A stretch of DNA of 64,000 bases from Perkinsus chesapeaki (GCA_013115145.1 JAAPAO010000120.1:1-64000); one strand, 5' to 3'; shown: positions 24,092 through 42,420, counted from the first letter of the stretch. Notes: generated from the letters alone by a model not told the origin. A program made the numbers and translations.

Positions 24092-24756
24092 CTAACAAAC
24101 CAATACCATAACAGACAGGGCCCAAAAGCTACTTCGGAGGATGTTGGCGACATCACTTCTTTCGTGCTCCTTGGCGAGCTCGAGTGCCGTTACACCTGCC
24201 AGGAAAGTGAAATGAATGCGGAGGTAAGCGCTTTACCATCTTCGTTGGCATAATTAACATCAACTCCTTTCTCTAGTAGTAGCTTCACTGTCTCAGGGGA
24301 CCGTCCCGCACTAGCAAGAATCTGAAACGGAATCTTTACAGTGCGGTTCGGTTGATATCATTACCAGGCAGTTGGAGAGATCCTCGGTCTTGGCGTTAAT
24401 ATTGGCGCCGTGTTCCAACAGCAACCTATAGGGAAAACACTATACCTCGAGAAGCTACTGAAACACCGGTATCCACATCTTTCTAAGCTGAACTATATCG
24501 ACCATTTAGACGATGCTTAAGGATACCGCACAGGGGCTTACTTGGCTACATCAGTATGACCGTTCCTGCAAGCCATAAGGAATGGAGTGCTACCATCATA
24601 GGCCTCGTAATCATCAGGCTTCACTGACTTGTCCACAACGAGCAATCGGTGTACCTGTTGGCTTTGAATGGACGGTTGGGACCAATGCTTCCTTACTTCT
24701 TCGAAATTCCCTCGACGAGAATACTCGAAAAGTTCAACTTCCTCTTCACTATTCAT
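24092..24756 (-). CDS. small ankyrin-repeat protein
   Basis: The start is the ATG at 24756 (MNSEEEVELFEYSRRGNFEE). Ankyrin repeats follow, split by short introns. One contains DGSTPFLMACRNGHTDVAK, the next LLLEHGANINAKTEDLSN, the next ILASAGRSPETVKLLLEKG followed by VDVNYAN. The final unit, TALELAKEHERSDVANILR, leads to a short hydrophobic C-terminus and a stop at 24092-24094. About four repeats make up nearly the whole product (roughly 165 residues). Such proteins are protein-interaction scaffolds, and no other domain indicates a partner. The gene lies 160 bp downstream of the PNO stop on the same strand, so the two could share an intergenic processing region. Confidence 0.75.
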
Positions 24757-24929
24757 TTTCAAGACAAACAACACTACATGGGGCATTATGTGGCCAACTT
24801 CAACAACTCGACAACATCATAGATTCACACATGCGAAACGGTTACGTGACAAGTATGATAAAAACATTAAAAACTCGTATGCCAATGGCGAACTTTTAAC
24901 TATGCCGTCGGTCGTTGTGACAAAAGCCC

Positions 24930-31697
<6,768 letters not shown>

Positions 31698-31881
31698 TGA
31701 AGATGGGGTTCCCAAGAAAGGGCTGTCGGACAGTGAGATTCGTTTTGGCGCAAGATTATAACGAGTTCCCAAAACCTGTATTCGTGAATCGCTTCGCTCC
31801 GCTAGACCTTCGTGCAGTTTGCATGCACGCAAACCACACCTTTGTGGAGACCTTCTCCTTCTTTCGACCGTGGCATTAAAA
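31698..31881. promoter_or_regulatory. shared upstream region of PNO and eIF1 genes
   Basis: The 184 bp between two divergent start codons contains a perfect 6 bp-arm inverted repeat, GTTTGC-ATGCAC-GCAAAC (about 31817-31834). A pyrimidine-rich stretch (about 31846-31864) precedes the eIF1 start and could serve as an acceptor for spliced-leader addition if this is a trans-splicing alveolate. Confidence 0.5.
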
Positions 31882-32459
31882 ATGAACTCGGCACAAGAAT
31901 TATTCGGAGATCAGCAGGATGATGACCATCAGCAAAACTACATACGTAGTAGAGGGGCTTCATGGGGGTGCGGCTATCGGTTGCCACGAAACCGTCAAAA
32001 TTTGGGAAAGCTGTTGGGTGGTGGGAACGAGCCTGTCTGGGATGTCATTGGCCGATAGTAGGGTGATTAGGAGAGTTACAAGGCTTATTTAGTGGCGCGC
32101 GGTAACTTGGGAACTGGTCGTCAGATATCCGCAATCAGCAACGAAATGGTAGGAAGAGTCTGACCATCATCCAGGGCTTGCCGAAGCAGTTCAGCTCGAA
32201 GAAGATACTCAAGCACTTCAAAAAGGTGCTATTGGCCGATGTTTTGTTGTTGGGGAATTTATTGCTAGGAGTTCAACTGCAATGGTAGCATAACAGAGGA
32301 TCCTGAGTTCGGTAAGGTCATTATGATCCAAGGCGACAAGCGAAAGCTCGTAGGAGACTTTCTGGTCCATGAGGGGATTGCCGAGAAGGACTTCGTGAAG
32401 GTAAGATACTTTTTAGGTTGACTTGGATTAGTGGCGTCTGACAGGTTCACGGTGTGTAA
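31882..32459 (+). CDS. translation initiation factor eIF1 (SUI1)
   Basis: eIF1 binds the 40S subunit and enforces start-codon selection. The start is the ATG at 31882 (MNSAQELFGDQQDDDHQQNY). After an intron of about 180 bp, the SUI1 fold begins at 32129 with RNQQRNGRKSLTIIQGLPK followed by SSKKILKHFKK. A 40-odd bp intron then leads to EFNCNGSITEDPEFGKVIMI followed by QGDKRKLVGDFLVHEGIAEK. The last intron (from gtaaga at 32401) leaves a final exon encoding VHGV and TAA at 32457-32459. The length of about 110 residues matches eukaryotic eIF1. The NGRK and QGDKR segments and the VHG tail are the conserved features. Confidence 0.9.
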
Positions 32460-32628
32460 GCCTGCCATTTACCTCTGACGTTGTTCCTCTGGATTGTAGC
32501 GGTCTGGATTGTCCTGTAAAATAAAGGCCTTCTATCCTTCTGCTTCCATAGTGTAATGTTATCTTGTTTTTCGGGGTAGCCTTATTCTTCCTTAGCAATT
32601 AGTATCATCCTCTTTGCTTTGCCTCTCT

Positions 32629-33876
32629 ATGGCCCAACGAAGTGTAGGTGAAGATGGCGCATCAGCCGCGGCGGCGGCCGCAGCAGCCAGTGCTGTCTTC
32701 GACGCCGCTGCAGTGGTCCCTCAACCAGACGATGACCAAGGGTATCAGGCCCAGCAAGATGCCTTGGCCGCCAGTGGTATGGTACCAGCCTTTGAGTTCC
32801 CCGGTGGCAGAGACGGTATGCCTCCGCCATGGGCTGCCTTTGACCCTACGGCCATGGTTTTTCCGCCCATCCCTCCGGGCTTTGGTCCTGGATTCTTCCC
32901 GCCTCCGCCACCGATACCACCAGGAGCCACTACGCATCATTTATCACCAGAGAGTCCCGCGGCCATGGCTGCGGCTGCAGGGCTGCCTCCGGGCTGGGCG
33001 GACTACCTGGCCACTGCTGACAACCCGGGGGAGATCGTTCAGGCCATACATGACCTCGCTGCTATACAACAGTTGGGGCCCGAGGACGACTCTGTGCTGC
33101 CTCGAGGAGTGTGCCGAGAAGGACGTGGTTGGGTTGCCAGTGTGAGGCTGTTACGCAAGCAATTGAAGGGTCCAGTGAGACATACGATACAGCAGGCTGC
33201 CAGCGATCGGTTGCATATGACTATGCTTAAGAATACAAGGCCCCATCACGAGGTGCTGGAGATGGTACGAGCTATGAAGCGACGGAAACGACCCAACAGG
33301 CAACCTGGCCTTCCACCACCGCCAAAGCAGCCGCGGAAACAGAATAGGATAAGGGACTCTGAGGGCTATGAGGACTTGCAAGGGCCGCCATCTCAGCACG
33401 GTATGGCCGACGACAAGTCTGATGCTGCGGCAGCCGCGGCTGTGGCTGCGGCCTGGCCTGCACCACCTGGAACTGACAACGGCAGCTCAGTCCTCGAGAT
33501 GGGCCCCTCCTCTGCTGGGGAAGCCTCTAGCAGCTCAGCTGAGCAGGAAAGTGGTGACAGGGACACTGAGGCCCTATTGGCTGCCAACATCCACCAAATG
33601 TCGGTCCTTCAAGCACAGCAACTCAGTGTGCTGCAACAGCTCATGTTCACACAACAGCAAGCAGCTGCCATTGCTGCCTCGGCTGGACGAGGAGGCGAGG
33701 ACGGTGTTGAAATCAACATACCGGCCGCGGGTGAGGATGGGATATCTAGTACGGATGGATCCCTGTCGCCTCCGCCCTCTGGAGATGATATCACAGCAGC
33801 AGAAGCCCAGGATTTGGTAGGCCACATGGGGGGCCAGGATCCTAGCGGCCCGAGTGACGGCAGCGGTGCAACGTAA
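32629..33876 (+). CDS. Ala/Pro/Gln-rich protein with possible AP2-like DNA-binding segment
   Basis: A single uninterrupted frame of 416 codons starts at the ATG at 32629; an upstream in-frame TTG is not needed. It opens with poly-Ala, then Pro/Gly-rich stretches. Residues about 160-235 form the only conserved-looking part: LPRGVCREGRGWVASVRLLR followed by a helical region and a basic RAMKRRKRPNRQ. The RGV...GxWxAS pattern resembles the first two strands of AP2 domains, the main transcription-factor fold of apicomplexans and relatives, but the match is short and the third strand is weak. The C-terminal half is low complexity with Gln runs, acidic segments and a Pro/Gly-rich end. A nuclear regulator is plausible. 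The absence of introns is unusual here. Confidence 0.55.
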   Translation: MAQRSVGEDGASAAAAAAAASAVFDAAAVVPQPDDDQGYQAQQDALAASGMVPAFEFPGGRDGMPPPWAAFDPTAMVFPPIPPGFGPGFFPPPPPIPPGATTHHLSPESPAAMAAAAGLPPGWADYLATADNPGEIVQAIHDLAAIQQLGPEDDSVLPRGVCREGRGWVASVRLLRKQLKGPVRHTIQQAASDRLHMTMLKNTRPHHEVLEMVRAMKRRKRPNRQPGLPPPPKQPRKQNRIRDSEGYEDLQGPPSQHGMADDKSDAAAAAAVAAAWPAPPGTDNGSSVLEMGPSSAGEASSSSAEQESGDRDTEALLAANIHQMSVLQAQQLSVLQQLMFTQQQAAAIAASAGRGGEDGVEINIPAAGEDGISSTDGSLSPPPSGDDITAAEAQDLVGHMGGQDPSGPSDGSGAT

Positions 33877-34241
33877 AATGTCACCACACTGCTGCTGTTG
33901 TTGTTGTACCTGAATTATAAGAAGGCTGGCGGCTACTAGTCAGCAGCCTTCGTAACGTAGTATTCCCTTTATCGACCTGTTAATCCCCTTTTACGCAGCC
34001 TGCTGAACCCCCTCTAATGAGAGCCCTACTGTGTCTTATATAACAAAAAAAGAAGAAGGCCACGGCCCCTACTGCTGCTGCTGTTGAGGCCGCGAGGAGA
34101 TAGGATGATAACGATAATATAGCCACCATTGCCCTATAGAGAGACTACAATCTATAGTCTGAACCGCCGTAGCACTGTTGCGTTGCACTTAGTCAATAAT
34201 TAACTGCAAAACAACAGCACCACCACCAGCAGCAGTAGCAA
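33877..34241. other. intergenic region with CTG/CAG tracts
   Basis: The 3' flank of the preceding gene carries CTG/TTG triplet runs (33889-33907 and 34072-34086). The 5' flank of the AK7 gene carries the reverse-complementary CAACAG/CACCAC/CAGCAG run (about 34210-34232). No gene was seen. Confidence 0.6.
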
Positions 34242-37222
34242 ATGCGTTTGTTCATCAACAACGTTAACGCTCCTCTAGGCCGGCTGGTCTGTGCCCAGCT
34301 GAGGCAAGTTGCCAAGACCGAAGATGATGAGGAGCCACCAGAGCTCCCTAGGGTCATTGGCACCATACGAGAGGAGGAGGTCCAAGCTTGTGAAATGGTC
34401 ACTCGGGAATTGCATCCTCAGGTGGCCGAAAAACCGAAAGCGGTCCAGAGGGTGCTGTCGAAAAGCAAGCCCAAGGTAGTAGGAGTAACCGGTGTACTGG
34501 TGGGCCATGGGCTTCGGGTAAGATACTGGCTAAGGCCGTGTTCGAATGTGATGCGGCTGTGTACTGCATGACCGAGTGTGATCCATGGGAAGTTGAGAAC
34601 GTTCTGAACAGAGCTGAGGTGCTGCAGCTGCTGGGATATGGCAGTGGCCAGGGTTGCCACTTAGGCCCACGATTTCGACCATGCATTCACCTTTATATTG
34701 TTAACAAGCGCGGAGGGATGGACCGGCGCTTATGAGGGCCGTGGTGAGCTTTCACAGAGAAGCAGTGATATGTGTGTAACTGTCAGAGTTATCGGCGTCG
34801 AGCCCCGAGGACTTCGAAAGTCGGCGCGCTCCAGAGGGTGCCTCGGGCCTATGGCGGGCTTTGGAGGACAAAGCTCTGGCTCTCAACACTAAGCCTAATG
34901 TCAGGGTCCCTTGGTGGATGTTGGTTACTACTGATTGGACAGGTTATCTCCTATGTGGTATGCCATGGAGTTCTGTATGGCAGGGGGGAGCTGCAAGAGG
35001 GTTTCTATGGCCTTTTCAAGTCAGCACCTGGATATTGGTCAATGTCGGAGCCGATGTCAGGGACTCCTGGAGGGGCCAGAGAGACTCGCTTTGTATATTC
35101 GGGTCGGGTGACAACTGTTTGCCGATGATTCACATCTTGGACTTGGCCAGGATCGTGAAAGTAGTGCGGTGATGGTAGCTGGTACCAATGGCCTGAGATA
35201 GGCCCTCTTTACTCGTGCTGCTGCAGTGGCAAGTGGACAGGAGGACCCATTTAAGGTGAATGAGGTGTGGCAATGGCAGGGCAGAGCTAAGGTTAGGCTC
35301 CAGCGGAAGAAGGAGAGGAGGGCGGTAAAGAAGAGGAAGCCGAGCAAGCTGCCGGCGGGTTTTTGGGTACCATGGCTGGCTGGTGATAAGGTGACCGATG
35401 CGGTAGGTAATTATATAGTAGCCGTGGATGACGCTAAAAGTACGCAGAGGGAGGTCATTAGAGCGGTTGCAGAGGAGATACTAGGCATTGAGGAAGATAC
35501 TGGGATAAGGTCAACTGCCGCCGCGCAGACTTGCGCATGCGTGCAACCTGAGTCTACTGTGTCTGTCAGGGAGGTTGGCATGGACATGTGTCCTGCTTGG
35601 CTATCACTCAACCTGAAGATTCGTCAATCGGATATGTTGAAGCACCCTCACTTCTCCTGGTCAGTGCCGGAGCGGCCAGTTCCGTCAACATCACCTCCAG
35701 GCACTGTAGAGAGGGCCTTGTACGCAAAATCAACGACGTGGCTAAGGAGTTCTGTCGAGCCAGGAAGCTTGAGCCAGTAACGCCGGAACCCCCAGCTCGT
35801 GGTTGTCCGTGCCGCAGATCCGAGTGCTGATCTACGGCGAACCTCAGTGTGGAAAGAGTCACTTCGCCAAGAAAATATCCGAGCACTACAACGTGGGTTG
35901 TTGGGGACGCAGCCAGAACTGCTGCTGTAGATACCTCTGGTCTCGCTGGAGTCCGCGAGGGCCCTACAGAAATCTCGTGAAGGTGCTAAGTTTCGGAGCC
36001 CCTCGCATCAGCTTCATCAGGCGGGAAACCGGACGAGGCGGACAGCGCTGTGATGCGACGGTATGGAGTGGACAGAGCAGAATGCAAGTACAGGGGATGG
36101 GTACTGGACGGGTGAGTTACTATGAAGGAGAAATACCATCGGCGGGGATCGAACCTGCGTTGTTTTGTAGTTATCCTTCAAACGTAAAGGAGGCCCGTGG
36201 TATGTTCTTCGATGAGATCCCTAATGAAATAGAGCAACCAGAAGATGCCAAAGACGAAGCCGAGGTGAGCCCCACGGGCAAAAACGGTGACTCTGCCGCT
36301 AGGCTCCTGACAACGTTGACCAGCCAGCTGCGGTCCCCCCTCGGACCAAGACTGTCCCCGCTCGCCAACGCATACCTCACAGTGCTATACGCTTCGTGGT
36401 AGCCCTCCGCCGTGGCGTCTGATTATACTGGCCACTTCAGACCTCTATCGGGGCCCAAGAGGGCAGCGAGCACCAGAGCAAGGCCGAAGATATGTGTGAT
36501 GTCCTTCTGCAGGTAGGGGCGCTGGTCAGGTGTGATTGCCCACTGGGTGGCAGGACCTCGGCGTTGAGACCCTGGCTCTGGACGTGAGCAGCTCAGTGGC
36601 GGGGGATCCAGAGAGGGAACTAATGAGATTCGAGAAACTGAGAATGTATATTGAGAGGAATGGTGGGAGGGGACCCCTCATGGGATGGTAGATAGGGAGA
36701 ATTTGATAGGGAGACCCTTTAATTTCCTGGCGAGTGACGCAGAGGTATCCAAGGAGGTTCGCCAAGTGCTAGATCGTGCAGCTCATGCTCTGCGGCAGAT
36801 TTCGGAGGTGGGACGGCGTGGGCCTTGGTAAAGTAGCTTGATTCAGGACGAGGAAACGAAAGCTAATTTAAGAAGAGCGGAGGTAGCCCGAAAGGAAGCT
36901 GTCTTCGACGTTGAGAGGCAGTCGGCTATAGCCGAATGGCGGGAGAAGGTCATAACCTCGCCTCACAGGCCCGCTGCTGCTGCTGCTGGATGGTGCTTTA
37001 TAGGTGTCGATATTAAGGGAGAAACCATTGAGGGAGTATGTCCTAGAGTAGTACCGGAAGTTTGAAGGAGGGGTAGGAGGCTCGGCCCAAGCCGCTTGGG
37101 GCAGATACATCATCCCTGATTTGACGGAGGGCCTGGCGGAGATGTGTAAGGTGGACCCAGACGACCCTATCGAGTACATCGCCAACTACCTTGAGGCAAA
37201 GGCGGCAGAGACTACCACATAG
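34242..37222 (+). CDS. adenylate kinase 7-like protein with Dpy-30 motif
   Basis: AK7 is a flagellar/ciliary adenylate kinase (ATP + AMP = 2 ADP) with an N-terminal nucleotide-sugar-epimerase-like domain. The start is the ATG at 34242 (MRLFINNVNAPLGRLVCAQL). Epimerase-like segments include AVFECDAAVYCMTECDPWEV, FGSGDNCLPMIHILDLARIV and YIVAVDDAKSTQREVIRAVA. The kinase domain begins with the P-loop in RVLIYGEPQCGKSHFAKKIS (about 35826-35885). The nucleoside-monophosphate region ECKYRGWVLDGYPSNVKEAR follows, split by an intron from gtgagt at about 36112. A charged helix (NLRRAEVARKEAVFDVERQ) leads to a C-terminal Dpy-30 motif, YIIPDLTEGLAEMCKV then DPIEYIANYL, and a stop at 37220-37222. Dpy-30 motifs dock onto radial-spoke or AKAP-like proteins. 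An in-frame TAG at 37049-37051 is explained by a 69 bp intron (gtatgt...gcag, 37036-37104). Confidence 0.88.
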
Positions 37223-37312
37223 TACCATGCATCCCTACTAATGTTATAAGGAAACGCTGTGGTGTTAGTCTGGGGAAAGTGGGGTGATCAGCTTTGATAA
37301 GCGAGAGCCTAT

Positions 37313-40300
37313 ATGAACGCTCATCCTGTCGCGCCGCAAGGGCCCCACATGCCACCCTCCTCGCCGGGCCCACCGATCTCCCGGTTGGAGAGGTTCCTGC
37401 GGCTGGGCCCTCGTGGGACTGAGGTGTCAGGGCCGCGGAGTAGCGGTAGTAGCAGCAGTAGCTCAACGGCAGCGACAGCTAAGAAGGCCACGAAGGGCCA
37501 GGCCGTCAAAGACGCTCGAGCAGTGTGCCTTGGAGAGGATAATATCACTCTAGAGGATGTGGCTGAAGTTGATTCCCTGGCTGAGAATGTAATAGAGGGT
37601 GGGAAGATATGGACAACAATTGGAAACGCATTGGTGATGGGGCGTGGCAGGTTGACAGCCCCGAATCCATGTGGCGCTATCTGGAGCTACTATTCCTGCC
37701 CCAAGACAGGCGGATGGCTCAGCTACTACGGGAATGGCTTAGAGGAGGAGCGGGCCCTGAGCCCATGGACGGGGATTCTAGTGAGGATGGTACTGGAGAG
37801 CTGCTGGGGTCTGACCATTACGTTGGCCTTTCAGTGGCAATGAGTGGCATCCAGTCGCAGCCGGCGCTGCTGCCCGAGTTAGCAAGGGCCGAGAAGGCCA
37901 TGGCCCAGTCTTCTACGGTAGTGTGGCATGGATGGTGGGGCGGTGGCGGAACTGAGCATATCAGATTCACTACAGCTGGGACTGGGCTTTAGAGGATGCA
38001 ATAGCTCCCAGAGAGCAAGCATTGGGGGTAACTCAACTGCTACGATGGTGCTGCTTGGTACACGGTGTATAGGTTTACGCAAGGTTAGGGATACCACCAC
38101 CTAGGGATCTTAAGGAGTTGAAGAAGAGCTTTCCTCGTGTTCAACTAGCAGGACCAGATCACACCTTCGACGTTAGGCTGTCTGATAGGCCAATACGGAC
38201 CAGACGTTTGCCTACCGCTCCCTTCTCCTACTCACCGTTACTGTAAGGCTTTGATGCAACTGTCGAATGGCAGTGGCTTGCCTTCAGATCTCCCTATCTC
38301 TCCAATCCTCTATTACAGCCTCCTCCACCCCTACCGACCCTCCTCACAACATCTGTGTCCTCCTCCTCCTCCTCTGACTGCATAACCGACCAAACGCTTG
38401 CAGCTGGTGGAGTAGCATATGTACCGCCGGAGTCAGGCCCACAGTTGTTCTCGGAGCCGGCCCGGGCTCGGTCGTCCAGCGACGAATCGGTGAGTGTCGG
38501 CAGCAATGTCGTTGAAGCTATCTTGGTTCGGCAGTCCGATTTCGCTCCAGCCAGGCATCGCTCACATAGACTTGGAGACAGCACATTCAGGCAGCTCTAC
38601 GAGGACCTTAAGTCAACCTACACGGTATCTTTATAGCTTGCTTTCGTGGCATATCTTTTGGTCTCCAGGAGAACCGTGAGCTAGGCCGGTATATATTGCG
38701 CAACATCATGGCGAATGTGGAGACCGAGGAGGAACGAGGGCAGGCTACACGGGCCTTTATGAGGACGTTATCAGAAGCAGCGGGGCATCATGTTATGAGA
38801 CTCGAGTGAGCACAGTTGCGAACAGGCGTATCTTAGGTTGGAGTGTGCATTTAAGGTATGACCATTGGATAGATAGCGTTGATGAGCTATTCCCTGCACC
38901 ACCTCAAGACTGGCCAAAATACGATGGCAAGCTACTCGTAGTCTTCGACGACTGCATCACCAAGATTCGGGCCAGGGCGATCGACCGGAATGTTGTTGTG
39001 GGGTAGGGGTGGCTCAAGGCCCATCCTCCCTCCCTCTCGGTCATCTGTCTCACTAGGTATCTCCGAGATCGCCAGCAGCGGTTCATGACTGGCTATGACG
39101 ACGTGCAGCAGTTCTCTCTGACTACACGGCCTTTGAGGAGCCATGACCTGCCCTCTGAGGTTGAAGATGATGTTAGTGTCCCAAGTTGCAGTGACGAGAC
39201 TCTGGAGGGCCTCCCGGACCTACCACAGATTGGTACGGCAAGCCACCTTTGAAGGAATGTCTTTGCTTTTGTCAGGTCCGTTCTGCCACATTTGCCGGCG
39301 GTCCGCTAAGGCGGTAGCTGCTGGAGCCGCCGATGCAGCGAGGAAGGAGGCCCTGGGTCTGCCACCCACTAGTAGGAACCTGTCCCGTAGCGGCGGCCAA
39401 CAAATTCCCCCGTTCAGGCTTGATAAATGTGGATGCGCGGCAGAGATCTCAGATGGCAGTCTGCAGTGGAGTCCTTGATGATGCCTTCGAAGGTAATGTC
39501 GCCATCTCTACGCCGGCGATCAGTCCTCCGCCGCAGGTTGGCCGGGCACCACTCCTTGCCACAGACGTTTCTGTCACACCTGTCTGGTTTTGTACAGTCA
39601 CCAAGCCCCTATTGAAGGTAAGGGAATGTCGATGGTCGCTGTGAAGGATTGCTCTCAGGGAAGCCGTGGAAGTGTCCAGTTTGCACGAAGTCTTGCTCTT
39701 GTGAACGGTGTACTCGGGCCCATTACATTAAAGAAATTCGAGCCTTTGCTCTTGCGTGAGAGAACCGATTGGATTCTGACTCGACGGTAGCGTTCCGTGT
39801 TTAGGAACCTGGGCACTGGGAGGCTGCGAGACCTGATAAGTCGGCCAGCGGACGAACCACGGGAGAAGTGGAAGCCTGGTTTTCCCGTGCCGTGGCCACA
39901 GTTCATGAAGATGGCCCCAGACAGTAGGGATGTCGATCCCTGATCCGATGATTGAATCGTATACTGCATCCCCGTCCAGGTAGCTTTATAATTCAACCTG
40001 ACGCCGAGGTCCACCGGCAAGCTCTGGAGATCGAGAGCGCACTCGCCCGCAAGGAGCTTCATAAGGCTGCTGGGGCAGCGGCCAAGGCCATGAAGGATTA
40101 TACTCCACGAATGTCCACACGGTCGAGTCATGGCCGACAGAAACAAAGTGGTGGGGTCTGGAAGCGGTGACTCTGGTGTATCTCACACTTAGGCCGGTCG
40201 AATGCCTCCAAGGCTGCAGTAGCCTCCCCAGCAGCCACATCTAGAAGCGCTGAGACTCCACCTTCGCTGGAGCTACACTCTCCTGAAGATGTCGCCGCTG

Positions 40301-41044
40301 CATTCCTCAGAGTGCTGCTGTATTTCGGCTAACCATCATGTTTATTGTTTGTTGGTGTTCAGGAACTGGTGCCACAGGGAGCCGGACCAACATCAACCGA
40401 GAAGCTGCTCGTGCTGCGGAAAGCTGTGGAGCGTCTCAGGGATGTACAGAAATTGCGGTAGGCCTCCGAAGCCGTAGAAGACACAGATAGATACTCTCTC
40501 TAGGTTAGAGGCAGTCGACCTGCTGAGCCAGCGAGAGTCGACCCTAGCAGCATCGCTGGAAGGTTCTGGCCCTCAAGTCCTCGCGCGGTCACTGCTACAC
40601 CCGACGCCTGACTGGCTTCCTACTGATGACCTCTGCATTAAGGATGATGACTTGGCGGATGAGTTCATTACGGCACTACATCGGGTCCTGCCCGAGAAGC
40701 GTTTGCGTCAAGAGGTGCCAGTCGAGGACAGCGAAACCGAGATCGAAGGAGGGCCTCCGCCAGATCCCTCTCGTGCTGCACGGAATGCTGTGAAATGGCG
40801 GCGACTTACTCGGCGATGTGGAGTTCGTAAGCCTTCAAGTGTGGCCCTACATCCCGGAAGGTCACGTACCAAAACAGCAGGCGACGAGACTGACACAGAG
40901 ATGATGCCGCCAAAGCATGCATCGCGTGGGCGAGGGAGGAAGCCAGGCTCAAAGCGGTCTGCAGCTGCAGCTGCTGCTGCCACCGTGCGCAGGCCGGACA
41001 GGTTCCCTGCTGCTGTCCATTATGAGATTATGGATTTCGTATAA
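37313..41044 (+). CDS. unrecognised large multi-exon protein with C-terminal AT-hook
   Basis: The proposed start is the ATG at 37313 (MNAHPVAPQGPHMPPSSPGP), opening a Pro/Ser-rich disordered region. Coding segments follow at about 37380-37600, 37610-38030, 38290-38640, 38660-38810, 38870-39010, 39055-39230, 39700-39930, 39960-40165 and 40370-41044. They contain QVDSPESMWRYLELLFLP, DSTFRQLYEDLKSTYT and WIDSVDELFPAPPQDWPKYD. The C-terminus has a basic RGRGRKPGSKRS motif of AT-hook type (about 40927-40965), then poly-Ala and a stop at 41042-41044. The AT-hook suggests a chromatin-associated protein. Whether this is one gene or two could not be settled, and no known fold is recognised. Confidence 0.45.
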
Positions 41045-42420
41045 TACGCATAGTACTGCAAGATGACACAGTCTTTTTGTTAACAATCCTACTACAACAT
41101 TTGAAGCTTCATTTGTATTATTGTAAATTACGTTGGAGAAAAAATGCCAATGCTGTGTTGTTAGTTAATGAACATTAGGACAGAAAAAGAGAGCCAATAT
41201 GAGCGATTTGGTAGATGCTCCGAACTTGAGCGAGCGCGAGAGTTTCAAGTCCAACGCCGCAATTCGCCTTAGCCCAACACCAATGGACTTGAATATACAA
41301 AGGATATGAACTCTTGTTATCTTTTCCAAACTTCTGATGTACTTAGTAATGCGTCTCAATGATGTATTGTCTTGTAGTACGCTCTACGAGCCGGAATCAA
41401 TCCCTCGCTCGTCTATTTGCGTTGCCACGATTTTAAAAGGGAGTTATACTGTGCCTTTGCGATGAGTCAACTTGAGCGGTACTGTAAAGGTTATTTATAA
41501 AATATGCACACCCACCCCAAACTCCGTTTAACGTAATATCATTGCTTGTGACATGCTTTCATGCGACTGCCAAGCATCCCGCTTGTTTTGGAAAGCACTA
41601 AGTGCTTCGAGGTACAGTTCGAGCCGGAGTCTGTTCATCACCTGTGTATTTGTCTTGCCACACAATCCTGCGCAAGCTAGATGGTACATTTACAATTGTA
41701 ACGACAATATGATTGTTGTCGGACCATATATTGTTCCAATCCTGGCTCAAGCTCGTGGTGAGAACACATACTCGATACGTATATGGTATTTGCTGGTATT
41801 ATGCGATTGCCTTCCGACAGGTGCTAAGCATGTTCAATTGATAATAATCGGGCATTGTTTAAGCCTCAGCAATAGGAAGTTATCAATCACTTACAATCCG
41901 TTCTAACGTATGTGATATTTGATTAAGATCATCATTGGCATCATCACGTAGGTCAGAGTATATTAAAGTTGTTTGAATCGATCACAGTATCATTCACTTG
42001 ATAATATCTTTCATCATACCATCAATTTCGTAGGAGATCAGCCAGTAAGTCAGCGAGTAATCTCTTCACAATGTTCTGTGGAAAGAAGATTGCTTCGCAT
42101 CACCTCCTAGACACAATACTTTAATCAGACGGTAAGTCAGCGATTCAATTCTTCACAGTAATTCTGTGGAAAGAAGAATATGTCTTATCGCATCACATCA
42201 ACTTCCCCATTCAAGCATGGCTCAGATTTGCAGAATTCCAAAGGTGTTCTCTTCACGCGCGTGGCGTCAGAGTCTAACGTATGAAAGATGTCATCATTAT
42301 CATGCATCATAAACCAATCCCATTAACAAGAATGACACACAACATTAAAAACAACGACGCAACCGCGAATCAAGGTCGCAGGGAACAACCTCGCCAATGA
42401 TCACGACTTGGAGAAAGCAT
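41045..42420. other. gene-poor interval
   Basis: About 1.4 kb of AT-richer sequence lies between two convergent genes. A 117-codon plus-strand frame at 41553-41906 has no recognisable motif and atypical composition, and I do not call it a gene. The only structure found is the direct repeat at 42038-42199. Confidence 0.5.
42038..42199. repeat. imperfect direct repeat, two copies of about 70 bp
   Basis: Copy 1 (about 42038-42106) and copy 2 (about 42124-42199) share GTAAGTCAGCGA, then CTTCACA, then TTCTGTGGAAAGAAGA, then CGCATCAC in the same order, with small indels. The pair lies in the 3' flank of the eL22 gene. It could be a duplicated small non-coding RNA or a local duplication. Neither copy is open in a consistent frame. 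Confidence 0.7.

Noticed and set aside
36140-36200. B-box-like GGTTCGATCCC on the minus strand inside an AK7 intron, with partial acceptor-stem pairing
   Set aside because: No anticodon stem or A-box can be formed, and the flanking sequence is AK7 coding. Similar T-loop-like strings near 47140 and 61100 also lack cloverleaf pairing.
37036-37051. Possible 15-16 bp mini-intron or stop-codon read-through in AK7
   Set aside because: A 16 bp removal breaks the frame, while a normal 69 bp GT-AG intron covering the TAG restores the expected Dpy-30 alignment.
41553-41906. 117-codon plus-strand frame in the gap before eL22
   Set aside because: No motif, no neighbouring exon signals and composition like the AT-rich surroundings.
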